Below are positions 9,864-21,008 of a DNA stretch of 64,000 nucleotides, piece by piece; position 1 is the stretch's first letter, and each line of letters starts with the position of its first letter. The stretch covers positions 1 to 64,000 of the forward strand of contig JAULSU010000006.1 of the NCBI GenBank assembly GCA_030512335.1, given 5' to 3'. The position numbers were made by a program, and so were the translations under genes. Origin of the DNA: Immersiella caudata (taxonomy: Eukaryota > Ascomycota > Sordariomycetes > Sordariales > Lasiosphaeriaceae). Under the pieces are notes generated by a model that was not told the DNA's origin, did not search any database, and worked only from the letters and a program-made list of their open reading frames with translations.

Positions 9864-10456
9864 TCATACGGGCATTCTCACAAAATCCCCCTCCTCGCAA
9901 ACCCACATGTTCGGACTCCGGCCATCATTCCACGTTTTGCCCAACCTCTCTGTCCTTCTTCGTGGATCCCACTTGTAATACGCCGACTTATACGGCTTAA
10001 AAATCCGATCCATACCCGCCAGCGCCGTGTCCACATCCTACAGCGTCAGCTTCGCGCTGAAGTTGGCCGCGTCGACGCAGTAGTACACGACGCTGTTCCC
10101 CGCGACGAAGCTATATGAAGTGGGTTTGCTTCCCGTGCGGACGGTTACACCACTCGGGCCAATCTATGCCTTGAAGACGCGGACGGCGCGGTCGACGTTT
10201 TCGGCGGGGACGGACTCGGTGAAGTACGTCGGGTGGACAATGCAGGGATCTCGACGACGACGGCGCGGTGTTTGAGGCTGCCTTTGGTGTGGGCAGGGTC
10301 AGGGACGATGAGGAGGGATTCGGTGAGGTGGTTGTTGATGGGCTTGAGGACGGTGGAGCCGTTAGCGAGTTTGTGGACTTGTCATGCACCGTCGGGGATG
10401 GTGAGGGCAGAGGTCCCCGCAGCAAACAAGGGAAGGGAGAGGAAGGGGAGATGCAT
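9864..10456 (-). pseudogene. Broken small secreted protein gene
   Basis: An ATG in a good context (10456) opens a clear signal peptide, MHLPFLSLPLFAAGTSA, on the minus strand. Five codons later comes TGA (about 10382). The frame remains readable as QVHKLANGSTVLKPINNHL and then slips into another frame near 10235 (CIVHPTYFTESV, VDRAVRVFKA). That frame carries two TAG stops and reads YYCVDAANFSA and DRIFKPYKSAYY to a final TGA at 9864. Both TAG stops, and probably the TGA, are explained by C-to-T changes on the coding strand (CAG or CGA codons), the RIP pattern. The intact ancestor would be ~195 residues. The family was not recognised; an effector-like or cell-wall protein is possible. Confidence 0.72.
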
Positions 10457-11012
10457 GGTAATTTGTTTCGCAGCCGCTGTTTGCTAAGGCAGCTCTTAAG
10501 ATGGAGAGTGCAGAGATCGGGAAGTAAAGAGAAGTCGCCCCTTTATACCAACCGAAAAGCCCCTTTTTGCCAATAGGTTAACCATGTGCCTTGTTCCCTC
10601 AACTTGGGGGCGCGGTCCACGCCGATGGGTGCTGCGCTCCTTGGCTGCATTCGCTCGCTGTGGAATGCGGTTTTCTCAGTCTGCCTAGACTTGCGAACGG
10701 TATTATCAACGAGCAAAAAGGGCAAAAGAACTCCGAGTCAATCTGGACAAGATAATACCGGCAGTGGCCCATCAGTTGCTCGGTGGGCCATGGGTGGCCT
10801 GAAGCCCGAGTCCTTTCCAGGGCGGAAGGAGCAACTAGGTACGTGACAAGTCACCAATTGCAGTGGGCGACTGCCTTCATGGGCACTTAAACAATGGCGT
10901 TTCGGTGGGGCTCGGCGGACCGAAACCCTTTTCGGATTGCCCCATTCTAACCTCGACTGCCACTACTGTCCATCGCCGACGCCTTATTCTACCGATGTTG
11001 AAAACCCTCAAG
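10457..11012. other. Intergenic, no gene seen
   Basis: The stretch separates two broken minus-strand genes. Small open frames on the plus strand have no domain or coding signature. It presumably held the promoter of the broken secreted-protein gene. Nothing else is recognised. Confidence 0.6.
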
Positions 11013-11493
11013 CTACAATATCACGCGTGCGCGCACGATGCAGCTCCGCGTTCAGCGCCGCGACGTCCGGAGCATCATCCGCATTTTCATAGAACTTGGC
11101 CCCCAAACTCTTCAACATCTCAATGTACACGTCATTGTCCTCAGTCGTGCCCATGGTATTCAGTTCGACAACTTGCTTGGCTGTCGGCTCCAGAGCCCAA
11201 ACACCGGTTCAATCCTCCAGCCATCCGTACAGCGTCGCGTACCGCTGCGAGGTGCACCGGTCCGCTTCCGCAGCAAGCTTGGCGGGGTCGCCAATGGCGG
11301 CCCTCTGGTATTCTTCCACCGCCGTGGCATTCCCCTGGGCGAGCGCAGACTGACACCATAAAAGATGCAACCAACCCGCGCCGCCGCCGGGCGAAAAGGA
11401 GACGCCTGTGAGACACACCTCCTGGCGCGGGCCATAGGTCACGTCACGCGCGATACTGTAGTGATGGAGGCCGTCCGACTGGGGCTCCTCATA
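11013..11493 (-). pseudogene. Broken conserved gene, family not recognised
   Basis: A minus-strand frame reads with good protein character for about 160 codons: SIARDVTYGPRQEV, LAQGNATAVEEYQRAA and YATLYGWLED. A TGA follows at the TGVWALEP junction (around 11210). The same frame then continues with TAKQVVELNTMGTTEDND, KSLGAKFYENADD and LNAELHRARA to a TAG at 11013. No start codon is found at the left end of this frame; TAG codons lie just upstream of 11493. It is a 3' remnant with at least one internal stop. I do not recognise the family. Confidence 0.55.
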
Positions 11494-11636
11494 CTACTAC
11501 ACACCCCTAGTGCATGAGTGGAGGACGCTGAAGTACGCTGCAGGTTATCAGAGTCTACTTGTAGAAGGAGTATCGGAGTTATATAACTGAGGACCATACC
11601 TATAAATCAGGGCAGTGCCCATGAACCAAGACCTGT

Positions 11637-11707
11637 ACCCCTGGAAGGAATCGAACCCTCAACCTTTCCATAAAGAATGGAATACACTACCATTTTGTTA
11701 CAGGAGC
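11637..11707 (-). tRNA. tRNA-Lys(CTT)-like sequence, possibly a pseudogene or SINE head
   Basis: The 71-nt minus-strand sequence folds as a cloverleaf: acceptor GCTCCTG/CAGGGGT (with G-T pairs), a 3-bp D stem ACA/TGT, a perfect anticodon stem TTCCA/TGGAA with loop TTCTTTA (anticodon CTT, lysine), and a T arm GAGGG-TTCGATT-CCTTC. The B box GGTTCGATTCC is intact. The D stem is short, the A box has A where G is usual (TAAC rather than TGGC/TAGC), and no T-run terminator follows. It may be a decayed tRNA or the tRNA-like head of a SINE. Confidence 0.6.
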
Positions 11708-13085
11708 TGTTGTTGGAAAGAACGACTGTAAGGTAGAACAGTATAGTCCAGATCTAAGCCCTGTTGGCTCTGAGGGGATGTGTCAGAAAGAAAGGGGTTC
11801 AGGGACCCTGGGCTTCCAGTCAGCAAAGGTGACTGGATGCGTGGCACCGCCTGAACACCAGTCAGCCTCAGCCATGGTGTTGACGAATCTGAATCCTACA
11901 GAAGGTCTATAAAGAAGGAGGTTCTGGCTTTCAGCCAGAACCTCAACAAGGAAGACAATCAAGCCATTTTCAACCCACATTATTTCCACCCACTCCAAGG
12001 TGCAGTGTATCTGACAGGACAGCACCTTAGAGTGACTTTCTGACATTGGTGGGGTGGTCCATACCAAGCCTGTATCTACCTCACCAGGCCTATTTTTTTA
12101 ACCCATCACACCAAAGTAGTCACACTTGACGGGGTTGGATCTGGCTCTGAATGTGCAGCTTGGCAAGCTGGGCAGGCTTTGGTCTGCGGTGAAGGTCACC
12201 GCACAGACAGTGGTCAAAGCGGTGGCTAAATCACTTGTCGGCACGGTGAAGCCAAATAGGCAATGGTGGTGTGGTGAGCCGGTGAAATGGCTTGTTGTTG
12301 GATTGCTCCTAGTTGTTTGGCTGTCTGTCACCGGTCTTTCCTTACTCATGCACAATCAACCACTGGGTGTGCTCAGACTTGCAGTAAGCTGCGCCAGCGA
12401 CCGGTGTGCCGGGAATCAGTTTGTGCCAAGCTTTGGGGCTTCCGGCAGCTATCCAAAGAATACGTTAGTTCCACCCTGGCGTCAAACAAACCCCTGGCAC
12501 CGGGTTCGCCTCCGCAAAACTAGTGTGCAACCTTGTTCGAGCGACCTCTTCCTTCGCTGTGGATCAGAAGATGCCGTTGCATCCGCGCGAGTCAGGACCC
12601 CAGTAAACCCAAACAAGGAACCAGTCAAATAAGGGGGATGAGAGATGAAAGACCGACAATTCGCAACGCAAGCGCCACTGAAGGGTGCTCATTGATTGAG
12701 CTCTGCTGTCACCATGGTTAGGGACTGTCTGGGCACGCGGGGATCTGTTCAGCCCAGGTTTCGGATGAATCATAATACACCAGGGGAAAGGAGGAAGAAA
12801 AGCGACAGCTCGCCTTGAGGGCGCCTCGTCCCCGCATGGTCTCTTTTCAGAAAGTCTCCCGAAACCTTTGACAGAAATTACTACCAAACGATTGGCCGCC
12901 GCAGAAATGGAGGCTTGGCCTTTGTCGGTGACGGAAGAATTGCCCCAAGTTGATAGATAGATATCGCCAGGAGTGCGCTGTTTCATATTTGGTGAAATGT
13001 CTTCTGGTTCCCTTTCCAGCTTACGATTGTAACTGCTCCCTCCGATGTCGTCATCCTTTTCCGCCATTTCTACGATTTCGACAAC
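11708..13085. other. Long intergenic stretch, no gene supported
   Basis: Open frames of 94–168 codons occur on both strands (for instance 12126–12632 plus and 12564–13067 minus), but none has a recognisable domain, signal peptide or splice structure. A small perfect-arm inverted repeat, GCGGTGA/TCACCGC, lies near 12185. The last ~100 bases are the 5' leader of the gene at 13086. Confidence 0.5.
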
Positions 13086-14180
13086 ATGGCGACAAACGAC
13101 AATGGCATCACAAAGGACAGCGCGTCCACCGGCTGGACGCTAGTCAGCATCATTGTCTTTATCAGCATGGCACTCTACAATGTAGTTGAGCTCAGCTTCA
13201 TCATCTTCGCCACCTTCAAGCGGCGGGGCGGCCTCTATTTCTGGAGCTTCGTCGTTGCGGCCTGGGGTATTGCTCCCTACGCCGTGGGCTTCCTTTTGAA
13301 GGCGCTTCAGGTTTTGAGTCTTACCTGGATCTACGTCACTCTCATCGTCATCGGGTGGTGCGGCATGGTGACCGGGCAGTCGGTCGTCTTGTATTCCCGC
13401 CTACACCTGGTTATGCACAACGAGTTCCGTCTCCGGCTTGTGCTCATCATGATCATCGTCAACGCCATCATCTGCCATGTGCCCATCATTGTTATGGTCT
13501 ACGGGGCAAATTCGGCCGACCCGGCACCCTTCGTCGGGCCCTACTCCATCTACGAAAAGGTTCAGGTCACCATCTTCTTCATCCAGGAGGTCATCATCTC
13601 GGGCTGTTACATCATCGAAACGACCAAGATGCTCCGTCTTCACCGAGGTATCCACGACAAGAAGAGCTCGCAAGCTCTTATGACGCACCTGATCCTGGTC
13701 AACATCATCATCATCCTGCTCGACATCACCATCCTGGCGCTCGAATACGCCGGCCTTTACGACCTCCAGACAGCATACAAAGCGCTTGTGTACAGCATCA
13801 AGCTGAAGCTGGAGTTTAGCATCCTGAACCGGCTGGTGGGGCTCACAAAAGGATCAACCAACGCGAGTGGGTCAAACTCGCGGTCGAAGGCGGCCGAAGG
13901 CGCCAACATCTGGATGGAGACGTTCGATAGGGAGAGACAAAAGAATCCTACGACGCACGGCTTAGGAAACAGTGTTGAGGTTCGTTCAGATACGCCTGCG
14001 GACCCCGCAAAGCGCCAAGGCCAAGACGTGATGAAGACCACCGAGATTAGAATTCAGAGAGACAATTGGCCTCCCGAAGGCGAGACCGACGGGGACTTGT
14101 ATACCACTGACGATAGGTCTGGGGTAACGAGGAGTCTGTCAGAATCCTCCCGGAAGGGCATCGTGGGGGAACGCGGTTGA
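13086..14180 (+). CDS. Seven-helix integral membrane protein (DUF7703-like)
   Basis: A single exon encodes 364 residues from ATG at 13086. About seven hydrophobic helices fill residues ~15–255: VSIIVFISMALYNVVEL, FVVAAWGIAPYAVGFLL, a helix near 90–110, LVLIMIIVNAIICHVPIIVM, VTIFFIQEVIISGCYII, LILVNIIIILLDITILAL and a final segment near the KALVYSIKLKLEF motif. A polar 110-residue tail follows. The FKRRGGLYFWS and LYNVVELSF signatures fit the ascomycete family I know as DUF7703. Its function is unknown and its topology resembles fungal GPCR-like proteins. The family name is from memory. Confidence 0.8.
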   Translation: MATNDNGITKDSASTGWTLVSIIVFISMALYNVVELSFIIFATFKRRGGLYFWSFVVAAWGIAPYAVGFLLKALQVLSLTWIYVTLIVIGWCGMVTGQSVVLYSRLHLVMHNEFRLRLVLIMIIVNAIICHVPIIVMVYGANSADPAPFVGPYSIYEKVQVTIFFIQEVIISGCYIIETTKMLRLHRGIHDKKSSQALMTHLILVNIIIILLDITILALEYAGLYDLQTAYKALVYSIKLKLEFSILNRLVGLTKGSTNASGSNSRSKAAEGANIWMETFDRERQKNPTTHGLGNSVEVRSDTPADPAKRQGQDVMKTTEIRIQRDNWPPEGETDGDLYTTDDRSGVTRSLSESSRKGIVGERG

Positions 14181-14797
14181 GACCTCGCTGTGGGATCCTG
14201 GCGGTAGATCTAGTGCTTTTTTGGGATTTTTTTCTTCTTATGGTGTTTAATCACCCAACCCATTTAGAGCAACAAGAGAGCGATGTAACCAGGCCGAATC
14301 AAACCACACAATGAATCCCCGTGTCAAAGCCCTCGTACCCCTGCTAGCTGCTAACGCGTGCTGCCCTATCCAAGTCCACCCTCCATATGCCCTAGCCTAA
14401 TTGTTCTTCAGAGTGTAGTAGACTCCGATGCTCTTTTAGTGAAGAGCTTAAACCAGCTTAAAGTACATGTGGTTTAACTCTGATACTCCTTATCAAAGGG
14501 GCAGATTTATTAGGCTGGCACCTTATTCAATACCCCTTCATTAAAGTCAACACTCCCCAGAGGGTGATAGTCTGCGAGGTTTCTACATAACTCATGATGC
14601 AACCCTTCAAATCGACTGAAGCCTGGCTCGACCACACTCCTACTCTGCAGAATGTGGCCAGCTAATGGTTCCAATTCCCAAAAACCACCTACCATTCGCC
14701 TTTGATCGACTTGCAGACGAGTTTGACTCCGAGTCGGTGGCGAATTTCTCGAAACCACCCCACCATGAACGAGGCATGTTTGTATGTATATTTCTTG
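14181..14797. other. Convergent 3' intergenic region
   Basis: The region lies between the stop codons of the plus-strand membrane protein gene and the minus-strand SET gene. It holds an A/T-rich 3' flank and a small inverted repeat, AAACCA/TGGTTT, near 14451–14476. No gene is seen. Confidence 0.6.
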
Positions 14798-16221
14798 CTA
14801 TGCTGCCCCCTTGAGAAACTGGTCCAACTCTTCCGTCGCCTCGCCAGCCACGTTGAACTCTTCTATCGCCAGTCGAGCGTACTTCTTAGCGTTGTTCATG
14901 TCTTTGTTCGCGGCGAGCAATCTTGTCATGACCTCGTAGTAGTCGCCCATGTGTGGTGCCAGCGTTTCGTCCTCAATGATATCCAGCATCTCCCGGTGCG
15001 TCTTGATAGCCTCCTTCCAATCTTGGTTTCCAACGTGCTTGATGACCGTCTTTCCCATGGCCGCGATCCTGTCTCGACGGGCATCTGATTCCGCAATCTC
15101 GGCAGGCGGGAGACTGCAGATGGAACAGTCGCAATCAAATCCCCATTTCGCTTTGAGGTTACGCTGGCGCTCGTTGTAAGAAAGGCCAAAGTCGGTGTCT
15201 GAGTTCGCAATTAGAATCTTCGTCATGGCTGTGTCCAGCCCCTTCAAATTTCCATTCCCAGAGGATCAAGAAAACATACAGCTAAGAGTAATCTCCTCCC
15301 CGGGCTCAATGTTCTTCATGGCTCGGATCGTCATCGATAGCGTCTGCTCGTCAAAGCGGGTGATGGCACTGTCACAGGGACGTCAGCATCATTCTTTCCT
15401 TTGGGTATTGTGACAGGAGCTTACCTTGGCCTACATGCATGGTTGATCCGGGAGACCCTTGGAAACAGTGCCATGTGGCTGTTACCCGAAATCTTGACAG
15501 TGAACGAGTTCGTCTTCATCAGGTCCTCGGCTGCGGGTACACCCTCGGGATCACGACTGCTCTTGGCCAGTTCCAGGATCGCCCCCTCACACTCCTCTCC
15601 CAGACGGGCCATGGCTCGCTGCAGCATTTCTCTGCCAACTGCCCGTTTCACCCTTGAAGGGAAGAGAGTATCGGCAATTACAGCAGCATGTTCCACCATC
15701 AGGACGGTCCCCCGCTGAATGCGCTTGGTGGCGACCACCCCCTTTCCTTTCCCCGGGAGGTCTTGCACCTGATATGGCTTCTCTTTTTGTTCCACTGCTA
15801 ATGTGCTTCCCGGGGACTGCCTCCCATCGTCCGGGAGCGCCTCCCCGGCAAGGAGCACTTCAACGAATCGAATCGATGTCTTCTCGTTCATTTCCGCTGC
15901 TTTGTCGGTGGGGACGGCGATGTAGCTGATGCCGTGCCTGCGGAAACGGGTCGATGTGTGGACGCAAAAGGGCGCTCCCTCAGTCGGGCAGTATGGCCGG
16001 TGTGTCCAGGGGTGGTACTTCTTGCTGTCGGAGTCTTCGGCATGCGCTGATGATGCCGCGGGCGACGACGGTGTCACACATGAGGGGTGAGCTTCGTGGG
16101 ACAGGGGCCCGGGGAGACATCCATCCCAGGCTAGGGGTCTTTGCGCTTCGCCTGCCCAAGTGAGCTGGAAGCTCGGAATGGATGCGATGAGAAGGGCTGG
16201 CGTGAGTCGAGGTATGACCAT
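14798..16221 (-). CDS. SET-domain protein with N-terminal signal-like segment
   Basis: Three exons on the minus strand (16221–15425, 15368–15280, 15198–14798) give 428 residues in a continuous frame. Introns are 56 and 81 bases, with GTAAGC and GTATGT donors. The chosen start, MVIPRLTPALLIASIPS, looks like a signal peptide; the open frame extends upstream without good support. A cysteine-containing N-terminal block (CPTEGAPFCVHTSTRF) precedes the SET fold: KGKGVVATKRIQRGTVLM, then RINHACRPSAITRF (the cofactor-binding NHxC site), then EPGEEITLSYTDFG. The post-SET CDCSIC sequence comes next and the end is helical and TPR-like. SET proteins are usually lysine methyltransferases. The apparent secretory start is a known oddity of one fungal SET group, and substrate is unknown. 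Confidence 0.88.
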
Positions 16222-17599
16222 CTTGACGGCTGTAGTTTGAGAAAACAATGCATGGGAGGAAATCAAAGAGTTCGGACAAAGATATTGTGACGCACTTCGG
16301 GAATTCAAATGGCGGGTAGGAGCATATCTGGCCTCCATACTTTCTGGCCATGATTGTCTTTCCGCTGACCCCATTCCCCACAAGTAGATTCTTGGTGCTG
16401 CTGCCCAGCCCGCCTTGTCGTTTGAAGTTGACGGTTCCCGCCCCTGAGTTGGGCAACGATCAACAAACTGCCAGGCTTGGTATCTTCATTAGCCGGCCCG
16501 GCGCGTTCCTTTGCTTCCTGGACTGGCAGCGAAAAGGCAGCATCGGAAGTCCCGGCACATCGCCAAGTTCTCGGCGGTTCTGGGCGCGGACGCGTCCCGA
16601 CGCCCAATGGGGAAAGGCTTGGCAACAGAAACAACTGACGGGGGAGAACCAACTTTATCCCAACCTACCCCAAGGCCTGCAATCCAGGCTGTGACAAGAA
16701 GTCTTCGGGGTTTCCCAACAGTTTTGTTTACACAGACTGAAATGCCATGAGCCTCAAGGATGCGCTTTCGAGAGGGCGATGAAGGTTGCCCGATTGCGCA
16801 TTATGCGGGGATATAGCCCGGCGTTATGAGGCTCCAATTTATCCTTTCAAAGGCTTTAGATGAATTGCGGGAGGATAAAGTGCGCCCAGCCCACCAGCCT
16901 GGTTTGTCCACACAGTATGCTGCGTTTTGATTGGTCTCCCCACACTTTTGCGACACTGTCTCGGGTGTTGCACGTGTCCCTGGTAGATCAGCCCAACATA
17001 TCAGCCATTGAGACTGCCAACTTCGAGGTGCATTGTTCTTTTACTTACCTAGGGAACCGCGCCACAACTGATTTCCTATCGTTGACCTCGGAGTTTTCCA
17101 GTGCTTTCAGGGTCCAGATTGAACGTGGAATGCCTTGGTCCGAGTCCTTGCTAACTTGGCGCTCCGAATTGGCGCGGCCCACACACAAAGGCAGCGCCGG
17201 GGCCGAACGCTGTAGTCGTTCTGCAGCTGTCAGCTACGACTTTCCTATCATGGCATTGCGAGCTGAGCAAAGTGCTCTCCAGATCACCTCCGCCCTTCCG
17301 ATTCCCTTGACTCTGGTTGCTGACAAGGTTTTTGCTGCAGCCCGTCAGCATTACCAAACCAACCCCTGCCTGAGCGAGGGTCAAAATGCAGTTGCTTATT
17401 CAGCACCCCTTGAAGTCGCTGTCGATATTTCCCCTAGTCCAAAGCCACAAAACTAGCGGTTGTCCTGAGGTTTCTCCAAAATAACCTTTGCCCAACGGCC
17501 AGAGTGTGAGTGTGAGGTTTTGATGTTTGACGGGTACTTCATCCGCACCAGACTCCTCCATCGAACCCCGCCCCCGCCCCCACCCGGCCTGAACGCAAC
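16222..17599. other. Intergenic between divergent SET and aquaporin genes
   Basis: The stretch is the shared upstream region of the minus-strand SET gene and the plus-strand channel gene. An open frame at 16860–17456 (198 codons, plus) has no recognisable domain and mixed composition, so it is not called as a gene. Confidence 0.55.
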
Positions 17600-18781
17600 A
17601 TGGCACCTCGATCTTCCGAGCTCCCCTCCACCCTTCCGCTCTCGCGGGCCGAGACCGAGGCCGAAACCCAGCAACCAGCTGTAGCTGCATTCCAGGGAAC
17701 TTTTGCGCCCGATGCACGCCCGCCACTGCAGCCCGGGAAAGCAGTCCCTTTCTATCGCGATCGATTCTACTGGACCTCAGGGTGGGTTCATCCAGCCGTC
17801 TGGAGATCAGCAGTGGGTCCCTCTCCCCCCCCCCCCCAAACACGACGGCCGTCAATGGTCTCAAGGCTTTGAAGCTGAGTCTCCGTGATACTTAGCTCGT
17901 GGAAGGGTTTGCAACTGCAGCCCTTGTATTTGTCTCAGGCCAGATCGGAGCCACGCTCATGAGCTACGAGACGAATCGAATCGGTCTCTACATCATCGTT
18001 GTCAACACACTTCTTCTATCTGTGTTTATCTACGCCACGGCTCCAGCGTCAGGTGGCCACGTGAACCCCATGATTACCTTTTCGACCCTGTTGACAGGTC
18101 TTTGTCCACTCCCCCGGGGTAAGCCATTGACCCGCACCCCCCCTGACTCCTCCTCAAGCTTACCTAGCCAGCCATCATCTACATGTGCGCCCAGATAGCG
18201 GGTTCTTCAGTGGGGGGGGGCGTCCTGCTTGGTGTTCTTGGATCCGAACGCGCCACTCGGCTGAACGGCACGGGCTGCTTCTTTGACAGCGCCGAAGTCC
18301 GGCCCCGTCAGGTCTTCCTTAACGAAGTAGCAAGCTGTTTTGCTATGCTATACCTCGCCTTTGGCGTCGGCCTCGACCCACGACAAGCCTTGCTCTTCGG
18401 GCCGAAACTTGGGCCGCTTCTCGTTGCGGCTTCGTTAGCGGTTCTCAGCTTTGCAAGCAGTAGCATGATACCGGGATACACGGGGGCGTCGATGAACCCG
18501 GCACGATGCTTTGGCTTAGGAATCCTTAGACGGGATTTGTCTGGTAGGTTAGATCCTTGTTCAAGACGCTAACCCCCTGGTTGGGTGCATGGGGTGATAT
18601 GATAGATCAGAATATTTCTAACGAGGGACTAGACCAGTGGATTTGGTGGTTTGGACCGGCAGTGGCATCAGTGATTCTGTGCTTCTTTTACAACATGGTG
18701 CCCCCTCACCACGCTGAAGAGAAGCCCGAATGCCAGCACCCAACGGTGCTGCTGAAGCCAGACAATGGTAGTCCTGCCTAA
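17600..18781 (+). CDS. Aquaporin-like (MIP family) channel
   Basis: Four exons (17600–17812, 17896–18118, 18172–18543, 18606–18781) join in phase to 327 residues; introns are 83, 53 and 62 bases. A polar N-terminus of ~60 residues leads into HPAVWRSA, the usual entry to helix 1, then VEGFATAALVFVSG. The first pore loop reads GGHVNPMITF, with NPM in place of NPA; the second reads GASMNPARCFG, with the standard NPA. The last helix follows WIWWFGPAVASVILCF. The family moves water or small neutral solutes across membranes. The altered first motif and long N-terminus fit the diverse fungal group rather than classical orthodox aquaporins. Substrate cannot be told. Confidence 0.88.
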
Positions 18782-19089
18782 TCGGGCCAACTGCGCAAGC
18801 AGTCTGACAACCATTGCATGCCAAAAGTGGTTGTCGGCGCGGGTGTCGCGGATACAGCACGACAACAGAGGCAAAGTGGGAGTTGGGATGAGGCAAAAAA
18901 CAACGATTGTCTGACACCGTGTGGGTATACTCTGTGACTCCCCAGACTCAATACATCACATCAGATAGACTCATTACAACACCATTACTGGATCCCATCG
19001 CGAACACGCCATACTGAAGAAAACAAGATCACAATGCTGATATCCAAAAAAAAAAAAAACTTTTCCAACCGTTGCATCATGAGTCCCGC
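18782..19089. other. Convergent 3' intergenic region
   Basis: The stretch lies between the stop codons of the aquaporin-like gene and the siderophore transporter gene. It contains a poly-A run near 19047 (poly-T on the minus strand, downstream of the transporter). No gene is seen. Confidence 0.7.
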
Positions 19090-21008
19090 TTAGAACACCA
19101 TACCCTTAACCTGCTGGATCTTGGCCACGTTGATGTTCTTGATGAGCAGGATGGAGATGAAGGCAAGCGCCATCAGGGCAGTGCCGGCAGCCAGCATTCT
19201 GGTCTGCGAATAGGCATAGGCCTCCTGGATGGCAATGCGCGCCGGGGTGCCGACTTCGTAGGCGAGCTGGGCTGTGAGATCGGGATAGATGGTGGTGTAT
19301 TCGGCCTTGAGCTCCTCGGGGAGGAACCTCTCCAGAGCCTCGGGGAACGTGTTGGACCAGATGGCGCCGGAGATGGTACCGCCGATGGCGCCAAAGACAC
19401 TGCCTGTGACGAAGAGGAGAGCGAGGGCGGCAGCGACGTGCTGGTGGTCGACGGCAGCCAAGACAGCGACCTGCATGATGATGATGAAGATGCTGCCACC
19501 GAAGGAAGTGAAGACCTGGCACATGATGAGGAAGCCGACAGCCTTGTCGGGGCGGCGGAAGTAGATCATGAGGCCCTGGCCAAGAATGTACAGGGGCACA
19601 ACGATGTACAGGAGCCACTTGTAGTAACCCGTCTTGCGGATGGCGTAGCCGACGATGAAGAGCACGACGCCAGACACCACACCAAACGTGTTGCTGATGT
19701 AGCCGGCCTGGGCCATGGTGACGTTGTTGACGACCATGAGGAACGACGTGAAGTAGTTGGCCCAGCAGTAGTACGCCATGATGTACACCGCGTCAAGCAG
19801 GCAGACGCCGATGATGGTGCGGTTGGTGAGCATTTGGAAGTTGAGCATCGGAACAGGTGCGAACTTGGACTCGTAGACAAAGAACACCACGAGGAGGATG
19901 AAACCAACAACCAGCATGGCAATGATATAGTCGCTCTCCCATCCCTTGGGCGCTTCGTAGGCGATGCTAAAGGGGATGAGGAAAACAACCAAGCCAGCGC
20001 CAAAGAGGAAGACACCGAGGGCTGGAGCAGGTCAGCATGTGCCGCCAACTGTACGTCTAGCCGGGTCAGGCAACTCACCATCAAACTCAACAGCGTAGTG
20101 CTTGATCTTCTCCACAAGAGTGCGCTGGACCTTCTCCTCGACAAGGATGCCCTCCTTCTTGGCCTTGTGGGTGTAAGTTCGGAGGATAAAGAAGAGGGGA
20201 GCGGCGACAAAGGGCAGGATGATAGCGAAGGCGCCAAAGCCCCAGCGCCAGTTGATCTTTTCGTAAAAGTCCTCGGCGGCCTTGGGTCCGGCAAAGGCGG
20301 TGATCATGTACGGCGAGGAAGTGAAGGCGTAGGCGAGACCTCTGTTCTTCAGCTTGGAAATGTCGGCTGTGATGACATCCACGCAGTAGGTCATGCCGCT
20401 GGTACCGATGCTGAAGAAGACGTAGGCGGCACAGAACGTCTCAAAGTTCTGGCACACAGCCATGAGAACCGTGCCCAAGACGGCACAGGCAGTCATGGCG
20501 ACGAAGCCCTGGGGTCTGCCCCAAATATCGAGAATCTTGGAGAGCGGGATGTACACGACACCCGTCATGATGTCAGCGACGATGTAGATGACATTGAGCT
20601 GCGAGTGCGACTGGAACTCGCTGGTCACGAAAGGGATCAAGCTGTAGTTTATGGCGCCCTTGAAGGCATTGACGAGATAGAGCAGCCAGATGCTGCACAG
20701 AAGACGCGAATTAGCAGCTGTTTCGCATGGAAAGGTGCGACCTACTTGACGAAGATGAGGATGAGGGTCGTCTTGGACCACGCGAGCGCGGCACCCTCGA
20801 CGTCCTTGACACCGTCCTGGGCATCGGCGCTGACATGGTCGGGGTCCGACTCGCTGCCGTCGCTGTTGACAGTGGCAACGCCGTCGACGGTGGACTTTTT
20901 CTCCTCGTCTTGGATCTTCTCAGCTCCGGGAGCCGTCTTCTCATCGACGGAGGCCTCGGCGTTCTTGCCGAAGGCGGCTTGTAGCCGCGAAAACGCCTTG
21001 GTCGCCAT
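19090..21008 (-). CDS. Siderophore-iron importer (SIT-type MFS transporter)
   Basis: Three minus-strand exons (21008–20746, 20692–20079, 20021–19090) give 602 residues; introns are 53 and 57 bases. The first ~75 residues are polar and acidic, followed by about 14 membrane helices. SIT-family features include AFKGAINYSLIPFVTSEF, ADIMTGVVYIPLSKILD, DIWGRPQGF, and later DHQHVAAALALLFVTGSVFGAIGGTI and IWSNTFPEAL. SIT/ARN carriers take up ferric siderophores by proton symport at the plasma membrane. Its place beside siderophore synthesis genes, with two SreA-type sites upstream, supports uptake of the cluster's own product (MirB/Sit1 role), which is inferred. A long open frame on the opposite strand (19072–21087) is its shadow. 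Confidence 0.92.

Noticed and set aside
12126..12632. 168-codon plus-strand frame
   Set aside because: No domain, no splice context and odd composition in a gene-poor stretch.
16860..17456. 198-codon plus-strand frame upstream of the aquaporin gene
   Set aside because: No recognisable domain or signal; likely chance.
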